64,000 bases of DNA from positions 1 through 64,000 of the forward strand of contig NZ_OY730261.1 in assembly GCF_963422545.1 (NCBI RefSeq). Direction: 5' to 3'. The notes under the pieces were generated by a model. That model had not been told where the DNA came from and made no database searches. It was given only the letters and a program-made list of their open reading frames with translations. Positions 50,540-58,354 of the stretch are shown here, piece after piece (the stretch's first letter is position 1; the number at the start of each line of letters is the position of its first letter). The translations under genes and the position numbers were made by a program. This DNA comes from an uncultured Flavobacterium sp. Lineage in GTDB: Bacteria > Bacteroidota > Bacteroidia > Flavobacteriales > Flavobacteriaceae.

Positions 50540-51922
50540 ATGAAAAAACACCAAATTATTCTAGCTTGCAGTTTGATTTTCACACTGCTTTTTTACAACG
50601 AGTCAATAGGAGTGAATCTCGCTATTTTTGGACTATTATTAACCTGTTTAATTTCGTATTCATTTCAGGATCGGTTTGTCGACAGGTCACATTTAATCTT
50701 GGTTGTAACATCGGTTTTATCCTGTTTGGCTTTTGCCTGGTACGGAGACGTTGCTTCTTTTTTGGCATTGTCAACGTCGGTTCTCTTTTTGCAATTCAAA
50801 ACGCAGGATTCAGAGCTTAAAATAGTACAGATTTTTCCACTTGTATTTTTAAATGCAATTACCACATTGGGACGCGTTTTTATATTCAGTCAATGGCTTC
50901 CGGAAAGAAAAATTCATAACAACTTTGTAAAAAAGGTAGTGGCATACTTTATTATTCCGATAATCTTTTTAATTGTATTTTTTGCAGCTTATACATTCGG
51001 AAGTTCCCATTTTTCTTCTTTACTAACAGATTATACTTTAGATCTGGATATCGTACAAGTTGTTCTAATTGGAATATTAGGGTTTTATATCTCTTTTAGT
51101 TTTTGGAATTATTGGGTACCGGAAATTTGTTACGAAAAAAACTCACTCTTAAATAATGATTTTAATAATATAGCCGAAGTCAAAAATCAAAAGACATTTT
51201 CGTTTCTGGATCTTGATTTCGAAAGAAAAAGTGGAGAGATTACATTAGTACTTTTAAATCTTATGCTTTTGGTTTTTATTGTTACTTACAATTACGAACA
51301 GTTTTTTGAGGTCGTAGAAAAAACGAAATTAAGTTCAGATACACATGAAAGAGTTAATGCTGTAATTTTTTCGATTATTATGGCGGTTGGTGTAATCATG
51401 TTTTATTTTAAAGGCGGATTCAATTTTGATAAAAAAGCAACGAATCTTAAAACGCTGGCTAAAATTTGGATTGTATTAAATGGTATTTTGATCGTAAGTA
51501 CAATCATTAAAAACACAGAATATGTTTCGTTCTTTGGGTTAACCTATAAACGATTAGGAGTTTATACTTTTCTGATTCTGTCAATAATAGGATTAGTGTT
51601 TACATTCTTAAAAATTACAAGACAAAAAACAAATGCTTACTTAGTCAATCAAATGGTTTGGTATTTCTACGGAATGATACTTTTGTGCAGTTTTGTGAAT
51701 TGGGGAAATCTAATTACAAACTATAATATTTCAGTAAACAAAGGAGTGGAGCCGGAATTTATACAAAGCTTAAATTTTAATGAAGAAAGCCGGGATGCTT
51801 ATTTTTCAAAAATAAAATATGTGATGTATGAAAATGATCTCTTTTTGAATGATGATGCTCAGGATTACCGGGATAAACCTTTTCTATCAAAAGCGTTGTA
51901 TTATGAGTTTTTGAATGAATAG
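50540..51922 (+). CDS. DUF4173-type multi-pass membrane protein
   Basis: 460 residues from MKKHQIILACSLIFTLLFYNES; the open frame upstream covers the operator and is excluded. About ten membrane segments, and the C-terminal soluble part ends LFLNDDAQDYRDKPFLSKALYYEFLNE, a conserved DUF4173 tail. In relatives it is linked to a membrane protein and small regulator, as here. Function unknown; the shared operator suggests it is induced together with the preceding operon. Confidence 0.8.
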   Translation: MKKHQIILACSLIFTLLFYNESIGVNLAIFGLLLTCLISYSFQDRFVDRSHLILVVTSVLSCLAFAWYGDVASFLALSTSVLFLQFKTQDSELKIVQIFPLVFLNAITTLGRVFIFSQWLPERKIHNNFVKKVVAYFIIPIIFLIVFFAAYTFGSSHFSSLLTDYTLDLDIVQVVLIGILGFYISFSFWNYWVPEICYEKNSLLNNDFNNIAEVKNQKTFSFLDLDFERKSGEITLVLLNLMLLVFIVTYNYEQFFEVVEKTKLSSDTHERVNAVIFSIIMAVGVIMFYFKGGFNFDKKATNLKTLAKIWIVLNGILIVSTIIKNTEYVSFFGLTYKRLGVYTFLILSIIGLVFTFLKITRQKTNAYLVNQMVWYFYGMILLCSFVNWGNLITNYNISVNKGVEPEFIQSLNFNEESRDAYFSKIKYVMYENDLFLNDDAQDYRDKPFLSKALYYEFLNE

Positions 51923-51934
51923 CAGTTTACTTGT

Positions 51935-51970
51935 AAAACCGTCTTATGTAAATTACTAAGACGGTTTTTT
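51935..51970 (+). terminator. Terminator of the DUF4173 gene
   Basis: AAAACCGTCTTA / TAAGACGGTTTT stem with a ten-base loop and a following T run. Confidence 0.9.
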
Positions 51971-51996
51971 AACGCCTAATTATTGCCTTAAAGTTT

Positions 51997-52024
51997 TTGG
52001 TTTTAAAAATAAAGAATACTTTTG
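51997..52024 (+). promoter_or_regulatory. Promoter of the CorA gene
   Basis: TTG at 51997-51999, 17-base spacer, TACTTTTG at 52017-52024. It predicts a start near 52031 and a leader of about 105 bases before the CorA ATG. Confidence 0.7.
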
Positions 52025-52048
52025 CAACACTTAAAAAAAACTTCTCCA

Positions 52049-52081
52049 ATGGACGATTATTATTCGTTAGTATTTAATTAA
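52049..52081 (+). CDS. Candidate leader peptide upstream of CorA
   Basis: ATG to TAA, ten residues, MDDYYSLVFN, beginning 18 bases after the predicted transcript start. The acidic start (Asp-Asp) followed by Tyr-Tyr recalls, in kind only, magnesium-responsive leader peptides such as MgtL. A hairpin (AGCTTTTGA with TCAAAATGCT, 52086-52110) follows it. A chance reading frame is quite possible. Confidence 0.3.
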   Translation: MDDYYSLVFN

Positions 52082-52135
52082 AAATAGCTTTTGAATTTTT
52101 TCAAAATGCTATGATAAAACCCCGCAATTTTGAAA

Positions 52136-53062
52136 ATGAAAGCCTTTCGCAATAACAATAACGGATTAATCGAGACACAAGAATGGACTCCAGATTGCTG
52201 GATTAATGTAGAGTCTCCTTCAGAAACTGAAAAGAAATATTTACTCGAAGAACTTCAAATTCCAGAAGCATTTTATAATGATATTGAAGATATCGACGAA
52301 AGACCACGTATTGAGATCGAAGATGGCTGGACGCTAATTATTATGCGTGTGCCTATAAAAAGCAATGATGTTAAGTTGCCTTTTCAAACCATTCCGATTG
52401 GTGTGGTTTTTAAAGAGGATATTTGTGTTACTATAAGTTTTTATAAAACAGAAATGATTTCCGATTTTGTACAATACACCAAACGAAAAAATATACATAT
52501 CAAAGACAACTTCGATTTAGTCTTAAGATTATTATTGTCGTCAAGTGTTTGGTATTTAAAATATCTGAAACAAATTAATCAAAAGATAAAACTGGCAGAA
52601 GATAATTTAGAGAAATCTATCAAGAATGAAGAGCTGCAAGCGCTTTTGCAAATAGAAAAATGTCTGGTATTTTTTATTACTTCCTTAAAAGGAAATGACG
52701 TTTTGTTTCACAGAATTAAAAATTTGAAAGCCCACAGAGAACATTTTGATCCGGATTTGTTAGAAGATGTCGATATCGAAATAAGTCAGGCACAGGATAC
52801 AGCTAATATTTACAGTAATATTTTGACCGGAATGATGGATGCGTATGCTTCTGTGATTTCAAATAATATGAATAATATCATGAAGCAAATGACTTCGATT
52901 TCGATTATTCTAATGATCCCGACTTTAATCGCGAGTTTATACGGAATGAATGTCCCAAATGGATTAGAAGAAAGTAAATACGGTTTTTGGATTCTTCTTT
53001 TTGTATCAGTTATTTTATCTTCTTGTGGAGCATTCTTATTTAAAAGAAGAAGATGGTTTTAA
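52136..53062 (+). CDS. corA: CorA-family divalent-cation transporter
   Basis: 308 residues from MKAFRNNNNGLIETQ; two codons upstream (TTG AAA) are in frame but less likely. A large N-terminal cytoplasmic domain with a long helix (QINQKIKLAEDNLEKSI) ends in two membrane segments; the loop carries the selectivity signature YGMNVPNG. The tail is basic (KRRRWF). Transports magnesium, possibly cobalt or nickel. Single gene with a long, structured leader. Confidence 0.93.
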   Translation: MKAFRNNNNGLIETQEWTPDCWINVESPSETEKKYLLEELQIPEAFYNDIEDIDERPRIEIEDGWTLIIMRVPIKSNDVKLPFQTIPIGVVFKEDICVTISFYKTEMISDFVQYTKRKNIHIKDNFDLVLRLLLSSSVWYLKYLKQINQKIKLAEDNLEKSIKNEELQALLQIEKCLVFFITSLKGNDVLFHRIKNLKAHREHFDPDLLEDVDIEISQAQDTANIYSNILTGMMDAYASVISNNMNNIMKQMTSISIILMIPTLIASLYGMNVPNGLEESKYGFWILLFVSVILSSCGAFLFKRRRWF

Positions 53063-53088
53063 TGAAAAAAGCTTTCATATAGTTATAA

Positions 53089-53127
53089 AAAGAAATCCCA
53101 TTCGTTATAAACCAATGGGATTTCTTT
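53089..53127. terminator. Bidirectional terminator between corA and rluF
   Basis: AAAGAAATCCCATT / AATGGGATTTCTTT, a perfect 14-bp stem between convergent genes. Confidence 0.92.
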
Positions 53128-53142
53128 ATTTTATTAATCAAT

Positions 53143-53967
53143 TTAATAATCTCCTTTTTTCTTAAATCGGGGATCATGTTTTGAGATAAACTCTGTTCTT
53201 CTGGTTGGAGGAGTTTTAGGAGCTTCTACTTTTGGTAAACTCGCTTCTTCGGTTTTACTTGACGGCTCAATTAAAAGATTTAATTCCTTAATCTCAGCAT
53301 CAGTCAAATCGCGATAACGACCAACCGGAATATCAAGTGATATATTAATAATTCGGATACGTTTAAGCGCCGTTACATCATAGCCCAGATATTCACACAT
53401 TCTACGAATCTGACGGTTTAAACCTTGCGTCAGGATAATTTTGAACGTGTATTTGCTTATTTGTTCTACTTTACATTTTCGGGTAACCGTATCTAAGATA
53501 GGAACTCCATTTCCCATTCGTTGTATAAAACGATCCGTGATGGGTTTGTTGACCGTAACAGTATATTCTTTTTCGTGGTTGTTTCTGGCGCGTAAAATCT
53601 TGTTTACAATATCGCCATCATTCGTCATAAAAATTAATCCTTCACTGGCTTTATCCAATCTACCAATCGGGAAAATACGTTTAGGATAATTAATATAATC
53701 AACAATATTATTTCGAACTTCTAAGTTTGTTGTACATTCAATTCCAACAGGTTTGTTGAAAGCCAAATACACCATTTTTTCATGTTTCTCGACAATCAGT
53801 TTTCCGTCAATACGCACTTCATCATCTTGAGAAACTTTAGTTCCCATTTCAGGTACAACACCATTTATTGTTACACGTCCTTCTTCGATAAGTTTATCGG
53901 CTTCGCGACGAGAACAATACCCTGTTTCACCAATAAATTTATTCAGACGTTTTAAATTCTCTTCCAT
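53143..53967 (-). CDS. rluF: RluF/RsuA-family rRNA pseudouridine synthase
   Basis: 274 residues. S4 RNA-binding domain at the N-terminus (RLNKFIGETGYCSRREADKLIEEG), then the catalytic block GRLDKASEGLIFMTNDG with the essential aspartate, and QGLNRQIRRMCEYLG. The C-terminus is Lys/Pro-rich (ASLPKVEAPKTPPTRR). Modifies a uridine in 23S rRNA; RluF and RluB/RsuA are hard to separate by reading, so the symbol is provisional. Confidence 0.85.
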   Translation of the reverse strand: MEENLKRLNKFIGETGYCSRREADKLIEEGRVTINGVVPEMGTKVSQDDEVRIDGKLIVEKHEKMVYLAFNKPVGIECTTNLEVRNNIVDYINYPKRIFPIGRLDKASEGLIFMTNDGDIVNKILRARNNHEKEYTVTVNKPITDRFIQRMGNGVPILDTVTRKCKVEQISKYTFKIILTQGLNRQIRRMCEYLGYDVTALKRIRIINISLDIPVGRYRDLTDAEIKELNLLIEPSSKTEEASLPKVEAPKTPPTRRTEFISKHDPRFKKKGDY

Positions 53968-54108
53968 ATTGCAAAAGTAAGCAAAATTTAGACTTCTTAG
54001 AATTTTAGATTTCAGACTTTAGATTGTTGGAGTTTTAGATGTTTCTGAATTTCACATTGTCTTGTTATCCTGAGAAATGAAACATCTCCCTCAAGAAGCT
54101 TAATGGTC

Positions 54109-54157
54109 CGCGGATAACACGGATTCGCTTCGCAAAGACGCGGATTTAAGCGGATTT
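54109..54157. repeat. CGCGGAT-type degenerate repeat, copy 2
   Basis: CGCGGATAAC, ACGGATTCGCT, GACGCGGAT and GCGGATT in the same order as at 4132-4180, with the central hairpin replaced by TTCGCTTCGC. Confidence 0.55.
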
Positions 54158-54229
54158 TTTTCTAATTTTAGTTTTTGCTCTCAAGGTGACAAACATGCAG
54201 TTGTTTTATCTATAAGTTCAGTACAAAAA

Positions 54230-54307
54230 AACTTAGCAACTTAGAACCTCAAAACCTCAGAACCTAAAAAAAACTTTGTCCCTCTGAACCTCTGCAACTT
54301 TGAACCT
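54230..54307. repeat. Degenerate direct repeats (AACCTCAGAACCT words)
   Basis: AACTTAGCAACTTAGAACCTC, AAAACCTCAGAACCT and CTCTGAACCTCTGCAACTTTGAACC are variants of one word, AACCTNAG. Related runs are at 54670-54731, 59369-59412 and, as the complement, 1121-1190. Confidence 0.55.
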
Positions 54308-54652
54308 TCATCGATGATATGAAGAACTATCTTCAGGCGTTTCTTCCCGATCAAACATTCCATAGTCACGTACAACTGTAGCAATTCTTAAATGATAATC
54401 CTTAAAAATTTCATTTCTCCCTTTTGATTGAGCATGACGATGCATTTCGAGATTCCTCCATTGCTGGATACTTTCCTCATCTCTCCAAAAAGACAAAGAC
54501 AAAACTTTTTCCGGATCACTAAAACTCTGAAATCTCTCAATAGATATAAATCCTTCTATATTGTCTAATTCCGGTCGTAGACTTGCTGCGATATCAAGAT
54601 ATTCTGCTTTTTTTCCTTCGTTAGGGATTACTTCAAAAATTACTGCTATCAT
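54308..54652 (-). CDS. Antibiotic biosynthesis monooxygenase (ABM) domain protein
   Basis: 114 residues: MIAVIFEVIPNEGKKAEYLDIA, FISIERFQSFSDPEKVLSLSFWRDEESIQQWRNLEMHR and ESPEED-type tail are the ABM ferredoxin-like fold. Small cofactor-free or heme-linked oxygenases of this type act on quinones, heme or reactive species; the role here is unknown. Its stop lies next to the repeat run, and another run lies upstream. Confidence 0.85.
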   Translation of the reverse strand: MIAVIFEVIPNEGKKAEYLDIAASLRPELDNIEGFISIERFQSFSDPEKVLSLSFWRDEESIQQWRNLEMHRHAQSKGRNEIFKDYHLRIATVVRDYGMFDREETPEDSSSYHR

Positions 54653-54669
54653 TTTAATTGTAGATTTTA

Positions 54670-54731
54670 GAAAAAAACTTAGAAACCTAGCAACTCAGAG
54701 CCTCAGAGTCTAAAAAAAACTTTGAACCTTT
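54670..54731. repeat. Degenerate direct repeats between ABM and hydrolase genes
   Basis: AACTTAGAAACCTAGCAACTC, AGAGCCTCAGAGTC and TTTGAACC, variants of the words at 54230-54307. Confidence 0.5.
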
Positions 54732-54732
54732 T

Positions 54733-55584
54733 TTAAGAAGCAAACAAAAATTCAATAACCTTCTGATACAATTCGTCGTCATGCATTCCGTGGCCTAAAC
54801 CTTTAGTTTCGACAAACTGACTGTTTTTCCAATTACTGGCAATTTTTTTTCCTTCTTCAAAAGCCACAACATCATCTGAGGTATCATGTGCGATTAAACC
54901 GGCAACATTAAATTCGGCGGCAAATTTTTGCCCTGAGAAATCTTCAAGTTTAAAGTTAAAGCGATTCATAAATTTGCTTTCTAAAAGTGAAAACATTTTT
55001 GTATTCAAGCTCAACATCGAAATGTAATTATCAATCAAAGTTTTTAAATCTGATGGAGCTCCTAAAATTACCATTTTGTTAATGCTGGTATTTGGGAATA
55101 AATATTGGTGATAAACGCAAGCTATGCCTCCAATAGAATGACCAATTATTATTGTAGGCTGATATTTTTCTACAGCTTTATTAATGAATTCAGCATAAAG
55201 CGGAACATTAAATTCTTTACCGCTGCTTTGTCCATGCGCGGGTGCGTCGATGGCAATGATTGTGCTTCCTGATTTTTGAAGATGCGGCAACGTTTTTTTC
55301 CAGCGCGAAGCATTACTTTCCCATCCGTGTACCAGAAGAATTTTGGTTTCGTTTCCTTTCCAGACATACGTCTGAAAATGATGTTCATTATGGTGAAACG
55401 TTTCGGTTTCCGTATTTCTTAGAATTTTGGGTAAGCTGTCTTTTTGTAATCGGCCAATTCTGGGTTGGCTAAAAAGAGCATACGAAAGTTCAACAGCTTT
55501 TTGAGGGCGAACATAACTTAAGAAGTTGATATATTGCCCAACCGATTTTAGTGTAATGAAACGAATTCCTTTTTTAATTCCCAA
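54733..55584 (-). CDS. Alpha/beta hydrolase
   Basis: 283 residues. Nucleophile elbow GHSIGG, oxyanion-side LLVHGWESNASRW, acid in AHDTSDDVVAFEEG and histidine in GLGHGMHDD complete a triad. N-terminal basic segment, no clear signal. Probable esterase or peptidase-like hydrolase of a small substrate. Between the ABM gene and a coiled-coil protein gene, all on the minus strand but with repeats in the gaps. Confidence 0.85.
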   Translation of the reverse strand: MGIKKGIRFITLKSVGQYINFLSYVRPQKAVELSYALFSQPRIGRLQKDSLPKILRNTETETFHHNEHHFQTYVWKGNETKILLVHGWESNASRWKKTLPHLQKSGSTIIAIDAPAHGQSSGKEFNVPLYAEFINKAVEKYQPTIIIGHSIGGIACVYHQYLFPNTSINKMVILGAPSDLKTLIDNYISMLSLNTKMFSLLESKFMNRFNFKLEDFSGQKFAAEFNVAGLIAHDTSDDVVAFEEGKKIASNWKNSQFVETKGLGHGMHDDELYQKVIEFLFAS

Positions 55585-55637
55585 AACGTAAATTTTTTAT
55601 AAAGATAAAAAATATGATTTTAAACTTGCTAAAAAAG

Positions 55638-55726
55638 TTTTGCCACAGATTAAAAAGATTTATAAAGATTTCATATCAAAACTTGAATAATCTAATCTGT
55701 GCTAATCTTTTTAATCTGTGGCAAAA
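55638..55726. repeat. TTGCCACAGATT palindromic repeat
   Basis: A perfect 23-bp inverted match, 55638-55660 with 55704-55726 (TTTTGCCACAGATTAAAAAG and complement), around a loop of AGATT words. Same ends and word as the inner element at 8021-8082. Confidence 0.8.
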
Positions 55727-55743
55727 AATAATGACAAAAAAAA

Positions 55744-55764
55744 AGTCCCGATTAAATCGGGACT
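55744..55764 (-). terminator. Terminator of the coiled-coil/zinc-ribbon-like gene
   Basis: AGTCCCGAT / ATCGGGACT with a three-base loop, followed on the minus strand by nine T. Confidence 0.88.
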
Positions 55765-55769
55765 AGTAT

Positions 55770-56549
55770 TTAGAATTTAGAGAACAATTGTTCCATTTTT
55801 TCTTTTTCTTCTTCAGCTAATGCGCTGTCAACTAAAATTCTTCCAGAGTGCTCATCAGTAATGATTTTCTTTCTTGAAGCAATCTCTACCTGAGTTTGTG
55901 GCGGAATAGTGAAGAATGATCCTGCAGAAGCTCCTCTTTCGATAGATACAACAGCTAAACCATTACGAACACTAGTTCTGATTCTAGTATAAGCAGCTAA
56001 TAGTCTTTCTTCAATTTGGCTTGAAAACTCAGCTGATTTCTCAGACAAGAAGATTTCTTCTTTTTGAGTTTCAGCCATAATAGCATCTAATTCAGATTTT
56101 TTATGTTTTAAATGAGAGCTTTTAGCGTCAAGTTTTTCTTTTAAGTTAGAAATAACTTCTTTTTTATGTTCGATAGAAGCTTTCATTTCTTTGATTTGCT
56201 TTTCAGCCAATTGAATTTCTAATTCTTGAAATTCAACCTCTTTAGTCAAAGAATTAAATTCTCTGTTATTACGAACTGATTCTTGTTGTTTTGTGTATTT
56301 TTTGATAACCTCTTTGTGCTCATCAATAGCGTTTTTCTTTGCTTTGATAAGATCCTCAATCACTTCAAGTTCACTTTTCAGTTTCTCTGAACGAGTGCTT
56401 AAACCTGCAACTTCATCTTCTAAATCTTCCACTTCTAAAGGAAGTTCCCCTCTTACGTTTCTGATTTCGTCAATTCTAGAGTCAATAAGCTGTAAATCGT
56501 ATATTGCTCTTAACTTGTCCTCAACACTTAATTCTTTCGTATTCGCCAT
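55770..56549 (-). CDS. Coiled-coil protein with a cysteine-less zinc-ribbon-like end
   Basis: 259 residues. Residues 15-180 are a continuous antiparallel coiled coil (LEDEVAGLSTRSEKLKSELEVIEDLI, ELEIQLAEKQIKEMKASIEHKKEVISNLK). The C-terminus has the outline of the C4 zinc ribbon of this family (FFTIPPQTQVEIASRKKI..DEHSGRIL) but all four expected cysteines are replaced by other residues. Relatives with intact zinc ribbons are linked to nucleic-acid or protein binding. It is three bases from the Nif3-like gene and surely cotranscribed, a pairing conserved in many Bacteroidota. Confidence 0.85.
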   Translation of the reverse strand: MANTKELSVEDKLRAIYDLQLIDSRIDEIRNVRGELPLEVEDLEDEVAGLSTRSEKLKSELEVIEDLIKAKKNAIDEHKEVIKKYTKQQESVRNNREFNSLTKEVEFQELEIQLAEKQIKEMKASIEHKKEVISNLKEKLDAKSSHLKHKKSELDAIMAETQKEEIFLSEKSAEFSSQIEERLLAAYTRIRTSVRNGLAVVSIERGASAGSFFTIPPQTQVEIASRKKIITDEHSGRILVDSALAEEEKEKMEQLFSKF

Positions 56550-56552
56550 ATT

Positions 56553-57647
56553 CTATAAGTACTTAACTGGATTTGTATTTTCTTCTGATAAAATGATGGC
56601 AAAATTAAGGATTTTTTTTCGAAGATAATCAACAATATAGTTTTTTGTATAGCGTTCGCTCTCAAAATGACCAATATCGGCTAAAAGAAGTCGATTTTCA
56701 GCTTCATAAAACTGATGGTATTTTAAATCGGCAGTCAAAAAAGCATCGGCTCCGGCCATAATTGCATTTTTTATGGCAAAACTTCCTGAACCTCCCAAAA
56801 CGGCTACTTTCCTGATTTTTTTTCCTCGAAAGGCAGAATGACGAATTCCGTCGGCAATCATTTTATCTTTTACGAAAAGCAGAAAGTCTTTTTCCTCCAT
56901 TTCAGTTTCAAATTCTCCAATCATTCCCAATCCGATATTTTGATGGGAATTCTGAAGATCATAAATTTCATAAGCCACTTCTTCATAAATATGATTTGCA
57001 AAAAGTGCTTTTAAAATTTTAGATTGTAAGTATTTCTCAAAAATAACTTCAATTTTTATTTCAGTTCCTGTATGTAATTTTCCTTTTTCTCCAATTACAG
57101 GATTACTGTCTTCATTTCCTTTAAAGGTAAAAAAACCTTCAGTATTAAAACTGCAATTGTCATAATTACCAATTGTTCCTGCGCCAGCTTCAAATAATGC
57201 ATTTCGAACTTTTTCAGAATTATCGGGAGTTGTATAAGTAACTAATTTTTGAATGAAGCTCTGTTTCGGAATCAAAACTTTTGTGTTGGTTAAACCTAAA
57301 GCATTACAGAATATTTTATTTACGCCTTGCGAATGATTATCAAGAGCGGTGTGAACGGCATAAATGGCAATGTCATTTTTTATGGCTTTTAAGATCGCAC
57401 GCTCGACATAGTTTTTACCTGTGATTTTTTTAATTCCTGAGAATAAAATCGGGTGGAAGCAAACGACTAAATTGCAATTTTTGGCAATAGCTTCATCAAT
57501 TACATTTTCTAAAGCATCATGACAAACCAAAACTCCGGTACTTTCAGTTTCAGAATTTCCAACTAAAAGACCAACATTATCAAAATCTTCGGCGTAAGCC
57601 AAAGGTGCCATTTCTTCTAATACGGTGATTATATCTTTGATTTTCAT
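56553..57647 (-). CDS. Nif3-like dinuclear metal-centre protein
   Basis: 364 residues. Metal-site motifs: CHDALENVIDEAIA, VCFHPILFSGIKKI, VHTALDNHSQGVN and GHFESERYT. The central insertion of about 130 residues is the typical PII-like domain of the long Nif3 form. Also called the YbgI/GTP cyclohydrolase 1 type 2 family; the activity in cells is uncertain. First gene of an operon with the coiled-coil protein. Confidence 0.9.
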   Translation of the reverse strand: MKIKDIITVLEEMAPLAYAEDFDNVGLLVGNSETESTGVLVCHDALENVIDEAIAKNCNLVVCFHPILFSGIKKITGKNYVERAILKAIKNDIAIYAVHTALDNHSQGVNKIFCNALGLTNTKVLIPKQSFIQKLVTYTTPDNSEKVRNALFEAGAGTIGNYDNCSFNTEGFFTFKGNEDSNPVIGEKGKLHTGTEIKIEVIFEKYLQSKILKALFANHIYEEVAYEIYDLQNSHQNIGLGMIGEFETEMEEKDFLLFVKDKMIADGIRHSAFRGKKIRKVAVLGGSGSFAIKNAIMAGADAFLTADLKYHQFYEAENRLLLADIGHFESERYTKNYIVDYLRKKILNFAIILSEENTNPVKYL

Positions 57648-57774
57648 CTAAATTATTGTTTCAGGTTTCAAGTTTCAGGTTTTCTTATCTTGTGCAGTTT
57701 GAAACTTTAAAACAAATTAACGAAGAAACACATCAACTTTAAAATATTTGGATGACATTGTTTTGTACAAATTA

Positions 57775-57790
57775 GTATTACCAGTAATAC
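57775..57790. promoter_or_regulatory. Candidate operator of the toxin-antitoxin module
   Basis: GTATTAC - CA - GTAATAC, a perfect 7-2-7 inverted repeat 28 bases upstream of the -7 box. Positioned as an autoregulatory site for the antitoxin or toxin-antitoxin complex. Confidence 0.6.
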
Positions 57791-57817
57791 ATTATATTAC
57801 TAATGGTATCAATTTTG

Positions 57818-57825
57818 TATCTTTG
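57818..57825 (+). promoter_or_regulatory. Promoter -7 element of the toxin-antitoxin module
   Basis: TATCTTTG, exact TAnnTTTG, 19 bases before the ATG at 57845. An upstream in-frame start at 57803 would lie before the promoter and is rejected. Confidence 0.65.
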
Positions 57826-57844
57826 TATTTCTAAATCAAAAGTC

Positions 57845-58093
57845 ATGACTACAATAAAAATTAACGAACATACTAAAACAGGAAAAGCATTTATGGCTAT
57901 GTTCGAAGCTTTTTTTAAAGGTGTTGAAGGCATTGAAATAGTTGAGCCGGATTATGGACAGGTTAATGAGGAGCCAAGTATTTATAGTTCTGAATTTGTT
58001 GAGAAAGTTAAAAAAGCAGAAGAAAATATTAAAAAAGGCGAAACAACAACGCTAAATCCAGATGATATATGGGGAAGTTTAGGGTTGAAGTAA
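57845..58093 (+). CDS. Antitoxin, DUF2683-like
   Basis: 82 residues: MTTIKINEHTKTGKAFMAMFEAFF at the start (a DUF2683-type beginning), acidic middle and a C-terminus GETTTLNPDDIWGSLGLK that should wrap the toxin. The toxin gene overlaps its end by 25 bases, the usual order antitoxin-first. It should neutralise the YoeB-like toxin and, with the palindrome upstream, repress its own operon. Confidence 0.82.
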   Translation: MTTIKINEHTKTGKAFMAMFEAFFKGVEGIEIVEPDYGQVNEEPSIYSSEFVEKVKKAEENIKKGETTTLNPDDIWGSLGLK

Positions 58094-58350
58094 CTAAGGT
58101 GGCAAATGAGGATATTGAAAAACATAAAAAATCAGGAAATAAAATTTCTATTAAAAATATTGCTAAAATTTTAATCGATCTTACAGAAAATCCACATGAA
58201 GGCTTTGGGAATCCTGAACCATTAAAATATGAATATTCAGGATTATGGTCAAGACGGATTAATCAAAAGGATCGATTAATTTATCGTGTAGATGACGAAG
58301 TTGTAACTGTATTTGTAATTTCTGCAATGGGTCATTATTCAGATAAATAA
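58069..58350 (+). CDS. YoeB/Txe-family mRNA interferase toxin
   Basis: 93 residues. It starts within the antitoxin gene (ATG at 58069). Catalytic candidates line up with YoeB: Glu50 (GNPEPL), Arg69 (QKDRLIYRV) and the terminal His89-Tyr90 (AMGHYSDK); LWSRRINQKDRLIY is the family hallmark. A ribosome-dependent RNase that cuts mRNA in the A site. It ends only four bases before lpxK, so toxin and lpxK may share transcripts. All key residues are present, so it should be active if freed. Confidence 0.92.
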   Translation: MGKFRVEVTKVANEDIEKHKKSGNKISIKNIAKILIDLTENPHEGFGNPEPLKYEYSGLWSRRINQKDRLIYRVDDEVVTVFVISAMGHYSDK

Positions 58351-58354
58351 TTCT

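Larger units (their letters stand above)
53968..54307. other. Repeat-rich gap without a gene
   Basis: No coding region seen. It holds TTTTAGATT-type words (about 54000-54040), a CGCGGAT-type repeat (54109-54157) and a run of AACCTCAGAACCT-type words (54230-54307). The left edge should contain the rluF promoter. Confidence 0.55.
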
